Origin: Fidelibacterota bacterium
GTDB taxonomy: Bacteria > Pseudomonadota > Alphaproteobacteria > Rhodospirillales > Rhodospirillaceae
Assembly: GCA_947472795.1 (NCBI GenBank)
Contig: CANJBL010000008.1
Location: forward strand, 95,889-159,888
Direction of reading: 5' to 3'
DNA: 64,000 nt
The notes beneath the pieces were generated by a model, which had not been told where the DNA came from, made no database searches, and worked only from the letters and a program-made list of their open reading frames with translations. The position numbers and the translations under genes are program-made. Shown here piece by piece: positions 29,056 through 38,138 of the stretch (positions are counted from its first letter, which is position 1; each line of letters opens with the position of its first letter).

Positions 29056-29490
29056 TTAATCCCAGTCGCGCGAACTCACGCGCCGCTGACTTTTGGTGGA
29101 CCCACGCTTCTTCTTATGCTCCACGCGCTCTTTGCGCGCAGAGGCCGAAGGCTTCGTCTTGACGCGCCTTTTGGGCGCTACCGCGGCCTCACGGATCAGG
29201 GTCAAGAGCCGGTCCATGGCGGCTTTGCGGTTCGCCTCCTGGGTGCGGTGTTCATTGGCCGTGATGACAATCTCGCCCTCGCCTGTGGCCCGCTTGCCGG
29301 CGAGGCGCAGCAGGCGCACGGCCACGGCATTGGGCAAAGAAGGCGAACGGCGGGCATCGAAGCGCAGTTGCACGGCGCTCGCGACTTTGTTGACGTTTTG
29401 TCCACCCGGACCGCTCGAGCGGATGAAGCTCAACTCAACTTCAGCCTCGTCCAGCTGCAATTGGTCCGTGACAGGAATGAAGGGCGGCAT
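29056..29490 (-). CDS. arfB: alternative ribosome-rescue factor ArfB (YaeJ-like peptidyl-tRNA hydrolase)
   Basis: Protein of 144 residues. The GGQ loop is in FIRSSGPGGQNVNKVASAVQLRFD, and the C-terminus is a lysine- and arginine-rich tail (KKKRGSTKSQRRVSSRDWD) that enters the mRNA channel in ArfB. It frees ribosomes stalled on non-stop mRNA. A GAAGG nine bases before the ATG at 29490 supports this start over a TTG at 29499. It is divergent from sufE. Confidence 0.93.
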   Translation of the reverse strand: MPPFIPVTDQLQLDEAEVELSFIRSSGPGGQNVNKVASAVQLRFDARRSPSLPNAVAVRLLRLAGKRATGEGEIVITANEHRTQEANRKAAMDRLLTLIREAAVAPKRRVKTKPSASARKERVEHKKKRGSTKSQRRVSSRDWD

Positions 29491-29537
29491 ATAAAACAAC
29501 CTTCGTGATTTTGCGTTCCTAGTTTAGCAGAGCAGAG

Positions 29538-29975
29538 ATGACCGCCGCACCCACCATGATCGCGCCCGACATGGCTTTCGCCGAACTGGCGGAGAACTTC
29601 GCGCTGTTCGACGACTGGGAAGATCGCTACCGCTACCTCATCGACCTAGGGCGGAAGCTGCCCCCGTTTCCTGCCGAGTTGCAGACGGATGTTAACAAGG
29701 TGCGTGGCTGCATGAGCCAGGTGTGGATGGTCCCCGGCCACCCCGCAGGCGAGAACGGAAAATTCGCCTTCGCCGCCGACAGCGACGCTCATATTGTGAA
29801 AGGCCTTATCGCTGTGTTGGGTGTGCTGTTCTCGGGTCAGACACCCGAGGCCATCGCCGCCATCGACACCGACGCGGCCTTCCGCCAGCTAGGCCTTGAT
29901 CAGCACATCAGCCCCAGCCGTCGCAACGGCTTGGTCTCCATGGTTGAGAAGATCAAAAGTTACGCAAAAACCTAA
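29538..29975 (+). CDS. sufE: cysteine desulfuration protein SufE
   Basis: Protein of 145 residues, normal for SufE. The sulfur-accepting Cys is in VNKVRGCMSQVWMVPG; DWEDRYRYLIDLGRKLPP at the N-terminus is family-typical. It accepts sulfur from SufS and passes it to the scaffold in Fe-S cluster building. No suf operon is here, so it is an orphan copy. Its stop overlaps the convergent EAL gene by four bases. Confidence 0.94.
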   Translation: MTAAPTMIAPDMAFAELAENFALFDDWEDRYRYLIDLGRKLPPFPAELQTDVNKVRGCMSQVWMVPGHPAGENGKFAFAADSDAHIVKGLIAVLGVLFSGQTPEAIAAIDTDAAFRQLGLDQHISPSRRNGLVSMVEKIKSYAKT

Positions 29976-31609
29976 GCGAAAAGCTTGCGGTCCAGCTTCT
30001 TGATGAAGCTCCAGGGATCGGCGTCGGGCTTACCGAAGAGGAAGCCCTGCACATACTCCACGCCGCAATCGCGCACGAACTCCAGACCTTCCTTGGAGTC
30101 CACCATCTCGGCGATGGTCTCCACGTCCATGGTCTTGCAGAGCGTGGTCAGCGCGCGCAGGAAGGCGCGGCCCTTGGGCGCGGTTTGCGCATTCTTCACG
30201 GCACTGCCATCCAGTTTCACCACATCCACTTCCAGCACGCTTAAATATTGGAAGCTGGCGGCACCGGCGCCGAAGTCGTCGAGGCAGACGTGGAAGCCTT
30301 TTTTGCGCAAGCCTTGGACAAAATTATTGGCTTGCACGAGGTCGGCCACGCGCGCGGACTCGGTGATCTCGAAGACCAGGAAGTTGCGCAGCCAGGTATC
30401 GGCGTCCAGCATGGCGTGCAGGTCACGGCTGTACTGATCGTTGCCGACGGACATGCCGGAGATATTGACGGCGATAGAGACTTTGTCGGCGCGGTTCTTA
30501 CGCAGCCAGTCCACGCATTTGCGCGCCATGGCGATGTCGAACTCGGTGATCAGGCCGGTCTCTTCGGCGAAGGTGATGTACTTGTAGGGCGACTCTTCGA
30601 AGTTGCCGTTGAAGCGCACCAGCGCTTCGTAGTGGTGCACAGCACCCGTGCGCGCATCCAAGATCGGATGGAAGGCAATCTGGAAATCGTTACCGGCAGT
30701 GAGGTTGCGGAAGTTGTTCAAGGACTGGACGGCTTCCTTGACCAGCTTGTCCATGTTGCCGGCGATATCCTTCACATTGAAGCTATCGCCGACCTGTTCC
30801 TTGAAATGATTGATGGTGTAAACGAGGCCCTTGGCAAGGTCGCCTTCGTTCACGCCGGTCATATCCATCTCGACCGTTGCGGCTTGGACTTCGACACCCT
30901 TGCCGGCGGGATCGAAGGCCTTTGTGGCTTCGGCGATCTTGGCTTCCAGGGCGGCGACGTCGAGCCCCTTCTCGTGCACGATCCCGAACTTGCCATCGCC
31001 CACTTCACCGGCGGAATCGCCGCCCAATGAATTGGCGCGCAGCGTTGTGCCCACGGTGTTGAGCAACACCTGGCGCTCTTCTTCGCTCAAGGCGTCGTGG
31101 AACGCCTGGAACCCTGGCATATTGACCAAGGTCATTTCGGCGTTGTTGTCCTTTAGCTTCTTGACCGCCATGTCGGAGAAGGAATCTCCGGCCAGAAGCC
31201 CCGTCGTCTTGTCCCGGTCTACGCCCTGTTCCGTCTCGCCCTTATCGTCCAGGTGCGCCTGGGTGCGCAGCGCTAGGAAAAAATGCTCCTTCAGGTCGGG
31301 CATCACATAGCCGGCGAAGGCCACTGGCGGTGACAGGCCCTTCTCGCCCTGGAGGCGGATGGTGACGTTGTCGATGCGCCCCTTTTTCGAGGTCATGAAT
31401 AGGAGCTGGTCCACCAGCACGCGGTCCTTCGGGGAAACCATGTCCATGAAGTTGCGGCCGATGACCGCTTCCGCGCCCACGCCCAAGAGCGCCTTGGTGG
31501 CGCCCACGGCAAACAGGACGCGCCGCGAGGGATCAAGCTCGACAAGTACGTCCGCCCAGCAGAACGCAAACGCCACAAACCGGTCGCGGGCGGAAATTGG
31601 ATTGTTCAT
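29972..31609 (-). CDS. PAS-EAL domain protein, putative c-di-GMP phosphodiesterase
   Basis: Protein of 545 residues. The N-terminal ~110 residues look like a PAS sensor (LDPSRRVLFAVGATKALLGVG). A middle segment (about 140-290) may be a degenerate GGDEF-like domain without the motif. The C-terminal EAL domain is complete: HYEALVRF, AVNISG, VFEITES, CLDDFGAG, VVKLDGSAV, IAEMVDS and YVQGFLFG. All metal ligands seem present, so hydrolysis of c-di-GMP is likely. The start at 31609 skips an upstream extension rich in shadow sequence. Confidence 0.88.
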   Translation of the reverse strand: MNNPISARDRFVAFAFCWADVLVELDPSRRVLFAVGATKALLGVGAEAVIGRNFMDMVSPKDRVLVDQLLFMTSKKGRIDNVTIRLQGEKGLSPPVAFAGYVMPDLKEHFFLALRTQAHLDDKGETEQGVDRDKTTGLLAGDSFSDMAVKKLKDNNAEMTLVNMPGFQAFHDALSEEERQVLLNTVGTTLRANSLGGDSAGEVGDGKFGIVHEKGLDVAALEAKIAEATKAFDPAGKGVEVQAATVEMDMTGVNEGDLAKGLVYTINHFKEQVGDSFNVKDIAGNMDKLVKEAVQSLNNFRNLTAGNDFQIAFHPILDARTGAVHHYEALVRFNGNFEESPYKYITFAEETGLITEFDIAMARKCVDWLRKNRADKVSIAVNISGMSVGNDQYSRDLHAMLDADTWLRNFLVFEITESARVADLVQANNFVQGLRKKGFHVCLDDFGAGAASFQYLSVLEVDVVKLDGSAVKNAQTAPKGRAFLRALTTLCKTMDVETIAEMVDSKEGLEFVRDCGVEYVQGFLFGKPDADPWSFIKKLDRKLFA

Positions 31610-31804
31610 TTTGAAGTCTTTTTGCGTCCCTACCCTACGGCTTGTAGCAAACTCGGCGCCGGTACGAAAGGTGTGCCTGGGGCATATTACGTCCTTGCAT
31701 ATTCGCCCGGCTCGCGGCGCGTCGTGGTTGAACGCCACAGCGGCGCGGGTTAAACAAGACGCACCTCTCTGATTCTGCGGCTTCCTTTAGGAAAGACCTC
31801 GTCA

Positions 31805-32383
31805 ATGTCCCTGAAAAAGGCGCTTCTCGCGGCATCCCTTCTTACGGTAACCGCAGTGTACGGCCTTACCACCGCCACGCTGCCCGTCCATGCCCAGGCG
31901 TTGCGCCCGGCTACCTTGCAACGGACGACACTGGTGGTTGGCGATATCGAGAAGTCTCTCGACTTTTATCAACGCATCGGGCTGGTCAAGCTCTCCGACA
32001 CGGCCGGCGCCGACGGAGACAAAAGCAGTGTTTACGGCTCCGCTGATCTGCCGTTGACCGCCGATTCCAAAAGCAGCCGCCTGATCATCCTGAAGGCCGG
32101 CGACACCGCCTCCGTCGCACTGCTGTGGTATGACCGGCCACAGCTGCCGAGTGCGCGCGGTAACCTTGTCGGCATCGGCAGTGGCGATGTCATCGTCAAT
32201 ATCGAAGTGCCCGACCTGCAAGCCGCTTATGGCCGCCTGGGTCAAATCGGCACACGCTTCCAGCGCCAGCCTTCGCGCTTCAATCAGGTCGCACCCGACG
32301 GCACGCAACTTGCCGGTCAGCACGTGCTCGCTTATGACCCCGATGGGCACATGATCGAGATCAGCCAGATGGACAAGAAATAA
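31805..32383 (+). CDS. exported VOC-family (glyoxalase-like) protein
   Basis: Protein of 192 residues. Residues 1-30 form a signal peptide (LLAASLLTVTAVYGLTTATLPVHAQA). The rest is one VOC domain: QRTTLVVGDIEKSLDFYQRIGL at the start and HVLAYDPDGHMIEISQMD at the end, with a metal-type Glu in MIEI. VOC enzymes cover glyoxalases, dioxygenases and resistance proteins; the substrate is unknown and export is unusual. The last 37 bp of the gene with its stop are duplicated 73 bp downstream. Confidence 0.85.
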   Translation: MSLKKALLAASLLTVTAVYGLTTATLPVHAQALRPATLQRTTLVVGDIEKSLDFYQRIGLVKLSDTAGADGDKSSVYGSADLPLTADSKSSRLIILKAGDTASVALLWYDRPQLPSARGNLVGIGSGDVIVNIEVPDLQAAYGRLGQIGTRFQRQPSRFNQVAPDGTQLAGQHVLAYDPDGHMIEISQMDKK

Positions 32384-32461
32384 TCGCCGGCCGATTCTTC
32401 TTTTGCGCGCCTTCCGCGCGCGGGTGATCGAGATCAGCCAGATGGACAAGAAATAATCGCC
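32352..32461. repeat. 37-bp direct repeat duplicating the 3' end of the VOC gene
   Basis: TGATCGAGATCAGCCAG begins an identical 37-bp stretch at 32352-32388 and again at 32425-32461. Each copy encodes the final IEISQMDKK and the TAA stop plus six bases. The spacing is 73 bp. The second copy is not attached to a frame and is a relic of a local duplication. Confidence 0.95.
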
Positions 32462-32490
32462 ATCCTCGCGCGGGTTACTGCCCGAGCCCT

Positions 32491-34254
32491 CTATTTTCCA
32501 AGTACCACGCCTTCACGGCGCGGATCGGCGCCGCCCACAAGACCATCCTTCGTGACGCGGATGACGTGGATACCGCTGGCGAATTCGCCGACGCGCACCT
32601 GATGACCCATGGCTTCCAGCGCCGGCTTCACGGGCGCCAGTTCCTGCTCGATGGTCACACCGCTGCCGAAGAACAGCGCACCGGGTGCTGCTGCCGCATC
32701 GGCGGGCGACATATTGAAATCGATCATCGCCACCAGCGTCTTCACCACAATACCAACGATGGCCGCCCCGAGGGGTGAGCCCAGCGCCATCTCGAACTTA
32801 CCGTCCTTGTTGAACACCAAGGTCGGCGACATGGAACTGCGCGGACGCTTGCCGCCTTCAACACGGTTGGCAACAGTGCGGTGATCGGCCACGTCTTCGT
32901 AAGAAAAGTCCGTGAGCTGATTGTTGAGGATGAAGCCATCCACCATAAGACGCGAGCCGAACTGGGATTCCACCGAGGTAGTCATGGCGAGCGCGTTACC
33001 GTCACGATCGACAATCGAGAAGTGACTGGTCGAGGGCAGCTCCGGGCTGGGCGCCGGCGCGAGATTGAGCGAGTCCTTCACCGGCACCTTTCCCGCCTCG
33101 GGATTGGCTACCGCGCGATCCAGCGACATCAGAGCGGATCGCTGTTTCAGATAATCGGGCGAGATCAATGCTGCCGTCGGCACGGGTATCTTGTCAGGAT
33201 CGGCAAGATAAACGGCGCGGTCGGCCATCACGAGGCGCCCGGCGTCGATCAGAAGGTGTTCAGGCGTGGCCGACTGTGGCTTCATGCTCTTGAGGTCGAA
33301 GCGCTCGAGGATGCCGAGCGTCTGAATGACGCCAATGCCACCCGAGGACGGCGGGCCCATGCCGCACACTTTATAGCCACGGTACGGACCGCACACCACG
33401 GGACGCTCCACAGCCTTGTAGGACTTGAGATCGGCCAGCGTCATGTCAGCGGCGTTCTTTGTCGCCGTGTCCACCGCACGCACGATGTCCTCGGCGATAG
33501 GGCCTGTATAAAAAGCGTCGGCGCCGTGCGCCGCGACGTCACGCAGGACTTTGGCGAGGGCGGGATTCTTCAGGATCATCCCGACCGCTTTGGCCTCGCC
33601 GTTCGGCTCGTAATAATAGCTGCGTGCGGCGTCCATGCTGCGGAAGGAGCTGTCACCGGCCAGCAGTTCATGCAAACGCGGCGAGACGGCAAACCCGTCA
33701 TCCGCCAGTGTGATGGCCGGCGCGAATAATTTCGCCCAAGGCAACTTGCCGTGCTTTTGATGCAACAGCTCCAGAAGCCGCACCACGCCCGGCACGCCCA
33801 CGGACTTGCCGCCGACGATGGCTTGCTGGCGGCCCATGGGTTTGCCGTTTTCAGTCAGGAAGCGGTTCTCCGCAGCAGCAGCCGGCGCGGTCTCGCGCCC
33901 GTCGTAGCTGGCAACCTTGCCGGCTTTGGCGTCCCAATAGAGTGCAAAAGCACCGCCACCGATGCCCGACGATTGCGGCTCGACGATGTTGAGCACCAGC
34001 TGCACAGCAATGGCGGCATCGGCCGCTGAACCGCCGGCAGCGAGAATATCGGTGCCGGCCTTGGCCGCGAGCGGATTGGCCGCAACGACCATGTAAGATT
34101 TTGCCGTTCCGCTTTTTGCCGCCGTGCGTCCGGTGGCCGCTTCCGGCAGGAGGTCGCTTTGCGCAAAGGCCTGCCCCACCGCCAGATGACTGACAGCAAC
34201 GAGACTTAAAAATAGCGTGCGAATGCGTGTGTGTAAGGCGCTATTCATAGTCAT
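32491..34254 (-). CDS. ggt: gamma-glutamyltransferase
   Basis: Protein of 587 residues. The signal peptide ends near VGQAFAQ. The autocatalytic Thr that becomes the small-subunit N-terminus is in LPSTSHFSIVDRDGNALAMTTS; GIGGGAFALYWDAK, DGRETAP, GPPSSGGIGVIQTL and MSPTLVFNKDGKFEMALGSPLG are family motifs. The periplasmic enzyme cleaves glutathione and other gamma-glutamyl compounds. It is the last gene of the oppBCDF-like operon, 42 bp after the second ATPase, so the transporter probably brings in the released peptides. The ATG at 34254 is chosen; 34248 is also possible. Confidence 0.93.
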   Translation of the reverse strand: MTMNSALHTRIRTLFLSLVAVSHLAVGQAFAQSDLLPEAATGRTAAKSGTAKSYMVVAANPLAAKAGTDILAAGGSAADAAIAVQLVLNIVEPQSSGIGGGAFALYWDAKAGKVASYDGRETAPAAAAENRFLTENGKPMGRQQAIVGGKSVGVPGVVRLLELLHQKHGKLPWAKLFAPAITLADDGFAVSPRLHELLAGDSSFRSMDAARSYYYEPNGEAKAVGMILKNPALAKVLRDVAAHGADAFYTGPIAEDIVRAVDTATKNAADMTLADLKSYKAVERPVVCGPYRGYKVCGMGPPSSGGIGVIQTLGILERFDLKSMKPQSATPEHLLIDAGRLVMADRAVYLADPDKIPVPTAALISPDYLKQRSALMSLDRAVANPEAGKVPVKDSLNLAPAPSPELPSTSHFSIVDRDGNALAMTTSVESQFGSRLMVDGFILNNQLTDFSYEDVADHRTVANRVEGGKRPRSSMSPTLVFNKDGKFEMALGSPLGAAIVGIVVKTLVAMIDFNMSPADAAAAPGALFFGSGVTIEQELAPVKPALEAMGHQVRVGEFASGIHVIRVTKDGLVGGADPRREGVVLGK

Positions 34255-34296
34255 GGCATAACACACCTGCGTAAGCCCGTCAGCGCTTTCGATCCT

Positions 34297-35280
34297 TCAA
34301 TCGCGCCCTCTTCCATCGCGCCAGTGATGACAGGCGACCATGTGGTCTTGCCCTGCCGACTCCAGCGGCGGTTCCACCTGAGCGCAGATTTCCGTGGCCT
34401 TGGGGCAGCGCGTGCGGAACACGCACCCTGAAGGAGGATACAACGGCGATGGGATGTCCCCACTCACAATGACCCTTGGCTTGGCGCGTTCCTTCTCGGG
34501 ATCGGGAATCGGCACGGCGGCCATAAGCGCCTGCGTGTAAGGATGACGCGGCGCGGCGTACAGCGATTCGCGCTCTGCCAGTTCCATGGCTTTGCCCAGA
34601 TAGAGCACCAGCACGCGATGGCTGATATGCCTGATGACGGCAAGATCGTGGCTGATGAACACGAGAGCAAGGCCAAGCTCACGCTGCAAATCCATCAGCA
34701 AATTGATGACCTGCGCGCGGATGGACACGTCGAGCGCACTGACGGGCTCGTCGCACACCACCAGCTTGGGACCCAGGATAATGGCACGGCCAATGCCGAT
34801 GCGCTGACACTGGCCGCCGGAGAATTCGTGGGGATAGCGGTTGATCATGGAAGGCAACAAGCCCACCTGCGCCATCACCTTCCGCACTTCAGCCTTGATC
34901 TGTTCCCGGCTGAGATCCTTGCGGTAGTTGCGCAAGGGCTCGGCGATGATGTCGCCTGCCGTCATGCGCGGATCAAGGCTGGCCAGCGGGTCCTGGAAGA
35001 CAATCTGCATTTCGCGCCGCAAAGCTTTCAGCTCGGGCGGCGGCGCGCCCAACCAGGCCACGGTACCGGACGTGGCCGGCACCAGCTGCAGGATGGCGCG
35101 CCCCAGTGTCGATTTGCCGCACCCCGACTCACCGACGATGCCAAGCGTCTGTCCCGCCTTGAGATCAAAGCTAACGCCGTCCAAGGCTTTCAAGGATTGA
35201 TATTTGCCCCAAAGGACACCACCCGCGCGCACCTTGTAGTGCACGGCCAAGTCCTTCACCTGCAGTAAGGGTGCGCTCAT
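34297..35280 (-). CDS. oligopeptide/dipeptide ABC transporter ATP-binding protein (OppF/DppF-like)
   Basis: Protein of 327 residues. Walker A is GIVGESGCGKSTLGRAIL, signature EFSGGQCQRIGIGRAI and Walker B KLVVCDEPVSALDVS. The C-terminal oligopeptide-type extension (PPSGCVFRTRCPKATEICAQ) has the Cys pattern of the peptide subfamily. It energises the OppBC permease from the cytoplasm. Its start overlaps the end of the OppD-like gene by four bases (ATGA). Confidence 0.93.
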   Translation of the reverse strand: MSAPLLQVKDLAVHYKVRAGGVLWGKYQSLKALDGVSFDLKAGQTLGIVGESGCGKSTLGRAILQLVPATSGTVAWLGAPPPELKALRREMQIVFQDPLASLDPRMTAGDIIAEPLRNYRKDLSREQIKAEVRKVMAQVGLLPSMINRYPHEFSGGQCQRIGIGRAIILGPKLVVCDEPVSALDVSIRAQVINLLMDLQRELGLALVFISHDLAVIRHISHRVLVLYLGKAMELAERESLYAAPRHPYTQALMAAVPIPDPEKERAKPRVIVSGDIPSPLYPPSGCVFRTRCPKATEICAQVEPPLESAGQDHMVACHHWRDGRGRD

Positions 35281-36251
35281 GACGCGGCCTTCACGTCGAG
35301 CGATTCAAGAAAACACGCCTTGAGTCCACCTGTGCGGCTTGTGAGCAATGCAGGACGCTCCACCCGGCAGCGGTTCATGACAAAAGAACACCGCGGATGA
35401 TAGGCGCAGCCCTTTGGCAGATGCTGCAGATTGGGCGGCTGGCCAGCGATGCTGGGAAGCACACTCACCGCCTGCTCATCAAGGCGCGGCGTGCAGGCGA
35501 GCAGATCCTTTGTATAGGGATGTTGTGGCGCGCGGAAAATCTGCTGTACGTCGCCAAGCTCGACAATGCGCCCGCCATACATCACCGCCACACGGTCGGC
35601 GACACCCGCTACCACGCCAAGATCGTGGGTGATGAGCACAACACCCATGCCAAGTTCGTCCTTGGCTTTTCGGATCAGATCCAGGATTTGGGCCTGGATC
35701 GTCACATCGAGCGCCGTCGTTGGCTCGTCGGCGATGAGCAGATCCGGCCCGCACAACAAGGCCATGGCAATCATCACGCGCTGGCGCAAACCGCCCGACA
35801 ACTCGTGCGGATACATCTCGAACCGTCGCGCGGGCTCCGAGATTTGTACGCGCGCCAGCATGGCGATGGCTTCATCTCGCGCTTGTTTCGCTGTGAGCCC
35901 GCGATGCCGGCGCAACACTTCCGTCAGCTGACGGCCGATCTTCATATGCGGCGTCAACGATGTCATGGGGTCCTGGAACACCATGGCAAGGCGGTTGCCG
36001 CGTAAGGCATTCAACGCCCGTTCAGGCGCGCTTAGAAGATCCACACCATTGAACAGCGCCTGACCGGATACGCGCCCATTGCGCGCCAAGAGGCCCATGA
36101 CCGCCATAAAGGTCTGGCTCTTGCCCGACCCCGACTCGCCGACGATACCGAGGCATTCCCCTTTTGCGACAGACAGCGAGAGATCACTGACGGCAGCCAC
36201 CTCGCCGTCTGGTGTGGCAAAGCGCACATTGAGGTTCTTCAGCTCGAGCAT
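35277..36251 (-). CDS. oligopeptide/dipeptide ABC transporter ATP-binding protein (OppD/DppD-like)
   Basis: Protein of 324 residues. Walker A is [19 protein letters not shown], signature [17 protein letters not shown] and Walker [34 protein letters not shown] is the Cys-rich C-terminal motif of peptide importers. The ribosome binding site AAGGA before its ATG lies in the last unit of a 23-bp tandem repeat (36258-36314), so its translation start region has been multiplied. Confidence 0.93.
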   Translation of the reverse strand: MLELKNLNVRFATPDGEVAAVSDLSLSVAKGECLGIVGESGSGKSQTFMAVMGLLARNGRVSGQALFNGVDLLSAPERALNALRGNRLAMVFQDPMTSLTPHMKIGRQLTEVLRRHRGLTAKQARDEAIAMLARVQISEPARRFEMYPHELSGGLRQRVMIAMALLCGPDLLIADEPTTALDVTIQAQILDLIRKAKDELGMGVVLITHDLGVVAGVADRVAVMYGGRIVELGDVQQIFRAPQHPYTKDLLACTPRLDEQAVSVLPSIAGQPPNLQHLPKGCAYHPRCSFVMNRCRVERPALLTSRTGGLKACFLESLDVKAAS

Positions 36252-36257
36252 CTCTAT

Positions 36258-36314
36258 CGATCCTTCGGGATCATGTTTACCGATCCTTCGGGGTCATATT
36301 TACCGATCCTTCGG
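36258..36314. repeat. 23-bp tandem repeat between oppC-like stop and oppD-like start
   Basis: Three units beginning CGATCCTTCGG on the plus strand at 36258, 36281 and 36304, period 23 bp; the third is partial. Read on the minus strand each unit holds AAGGATCG, a stop (TAA or TAG) and, a few bases on, an ATG. Two six-codon frames, MTPKDR and MIPKDR, each with its own stop, lie between the two genes and repeat the permease C-terminus (DPKDR). Confidence 0.93.
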
Positions 36315-37190
36315 ATCGAGCGCGTCGCGCAACCCGTCGCCCAGGAAGTTGAAGCAAAAGAGCGTAACGGTCATGAAGGCTGCCGGCACAATCAACGTGC
36401 GTGGGTTGATCTGCAGCTCCACCGCGCCGTCGTTGATCAGCATGCCCCAGCTGGTCATAGGCTCCTGCACACCAAGGCCCAGAAAACTGAGGAAACTTTC
36501 CAGCAAGATCACTTGCGGGATGGTGAGCGTCACATAGACAACAACAACGCCCAGCACATTGGGCACGATGTGCCGCCAAATGATGGCAGGCGTTGATCCT
36601 CCCGACGCACGCGCCGCCTCGATGAACTCCTTGCCGCGCAGGGCCAAGGTCTGGCCGCGCACGATGCGTGCCATGGTCAACCATTCGACAGCGCCGATGG
36701 CGATGAACATCAGGGTGAAGTTGCGCCCGAAGAGGACCATGAGAATGATCACAAAGAATGTCAGCGGCACGGAATACATGAGATCAACAAAGCGCATCAG
36801 CAATTGGTCCGTGCGCCCGCCGACAAAACCGGCGACGGCGCCCACGGTGACCCCGATGAGCAGCGCCACTGTTGTCGCAAGAATGCCCACCGTCAGCGAC
36901 ACACGGCCCCCGACGAGGGTGCGCGCCAGAAGATCACGCCCCAGGGAGTCGGTGCCGAGGTAGTGACCCATGGCGATATCCGGCGGCAAAGCCTCGATAT
37001 GGTCCCAATCAATCTGATCGTAGCTCCAGGGCAGCAGATAGGGACCCACAAAGGAGGCGATGGCGACCACGGCAAGGATCACAAGCCCCGTTGCGGCGGC
37101 TTTGTTGCCGAGCAAACGCCGGCCGGCATCCTGCCACAAGCTGCGCCCGCCGATGACTTCGGTGGCTTCCATGGCTTCATTCGCCGTCAT
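36300..37190 (-). CDS. oligopeptide ABC transporter permease (OppC/DppC-like)
   Basis: Protein of 296 residues. A cytoplasmic N-terminus leads to the first helix ATGLVILAVVAIASFVGPYLLPW; YLGTDSLGRDLLARTLVGGRVSLTVG is the OppC signature and EAARASGGSTPAIIWRHIVPN is the EAA loop that contacts the ATPases. Six membrane helices in all. The C-terminus ALDPKDR is the source of the 23-bp repeat that follows. It overlaps the oppB-like gene by 14 bp. Confidence 0.93.
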   Translation of the reverse strand: MTANEAMEATEVIGGRSLWQDAGRRLLGNKAAATGLVILAVVAIASFVGPYLLPWSYDQIDWDHIEALPPDIAMGHYLGTDSLGRDLLARTLVGGRVSLTVGILATTVALLIGVTVGAVAGFVGGRTDQLLMRFVDLMYSVPLTFFVIILMVLFGRNFTLMFIAIGAVEWLTMARIVRGQTLALRGKEFIEAARASGGSTPAIIWRHIVPNVLGVVVVYVTLTIPQVILLESFLSFLGLGVQEPMTSWGMLINDGAVELQINPRTLIVPAAFMTVTLFCFNFLGDGLRDALDPKDR

Positions 37191-38118
37191 AGCGCACCTT
37201 GGGATCCAAGAGGCCGTAGATCAGATCCACCACCAGGTTCATGGCGATGATGAGAGCGGCGCTTAAGATCGTCACACCCATGACCAGCGTGTAGTCGCGG
37301 TTGAGAGCACCCTGCACGAAGTAGCGCCCGATGCCGGGGATCTGGAAAATCGTCTCCACCACCATCGAGCCCGTCAGCAGGAAAGCCGTCGCGGGGCCTA
37401 GGAAGGTCACGACGGGCATCAGCGCCGATTTCAAAGCGTGATGCAGAATGACCGCGGAAGATGAAAGCCCTTTCGCGCGGGCCGTGCGTACATAGTTGGT
37501 GCGCAAGGTTTCAATCATGCTGCCACGCATGATGCGCGCGATATAGGCGACATAGGGGAGTGCCAGACAGAAAACCGGCAAGATGCGGTTCGCGAGAGCT
37601 CCATTGTCCCAGCCACCCGCCGGCAAGTGCAGCACGCTGTCTTTGAGCAGCACACCGAAGACCAGGATCAGAAGCTGACCCATGACGAAGTTGGGGATGA
37701 CGATGCCTGTCATGGCCACAGCGGAGATGGCGTAGTCGCGCGGGCTGTTCTGCGCCAGCGCGGCAGCGATACCTAAGGGGACGCCGATGATGATCGCCAG
37801 TATCAGCGCGCAGGCGCCATTCTGCAGGCTGACCGGAAAACCCTGGGCGATGAGCGCCGTCACCGTGAAATCGCGGTACTTGAAGGAGGGACCGAAATCC
37901 CAATGCAGCAGATTGCCGAGATAAGAAAGGTATTGCTGCCACAGCGGCTCATCGAGGTGATAACGGGCCCGGAGGTTGGCCAGGATTTCCTCGGGCACCG
38001 GCGCGTCGGAGTCGAAAGGTCCGCCCGGCGTGAGGCGCATCAGAAAGAAGCAGATGGTAATGATGGCCCAAAGGGTGGGCACAGCGAGGATGAGGCGCCG
38101 GAGGAAGGTTGACCACAT
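37177..38118 (-). CDS. oligopeptide ABC transporter permease (OppB/DppB-like)
   Basis: Protein of 313 residues. It starts FLRRLILAVPTLWAIITICFFLMRLTPGGPF as in OppB, continues with ALIAQGFPVSLQNGACALILAIIIGVPLGI and ends GVTILSAALIIAMNLVVDLIYGLLDPKVRY. The EAA loop is RTARAKGLSSSAVILHHALK. It pairs with the OppC-like protein. I choose the ATG at 38118; the longer frame overlaps the FAH gene. No periplasmic peptide-binding protein gene is found in this operon. Confidence 0.93.
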   Translation of the reverse strand: MWSTFLRRLILAVPTLWAIITICFFLMRLTPGGPFDSDAPVPEEILANLRARYHLDEPLWQQYLSYLGNLLHWDFGPSFKYRDFTVTALIAQGFPVSLQNGACALILAIIIGVPLGIAAALAQNSPRDYAISAVAMTGIVIPNFVMGQLLILVFGVLLKDSVLHLPAGGWDNGALANRILPVFCLALPYVAYIARIMRGSMIETLRTNYVRTARAKGLSSSAVILHHALKSALMPVVTFLGPATAFLLTGSMVVETIFQIPGIGRYFVQGALNRDYTLVMGVTILSAALIIAMNLVVDLIYGLLDPKVRYDGE

Positions 38119-38138
38119 GCGCGTGGTTCGCCCCTTAC

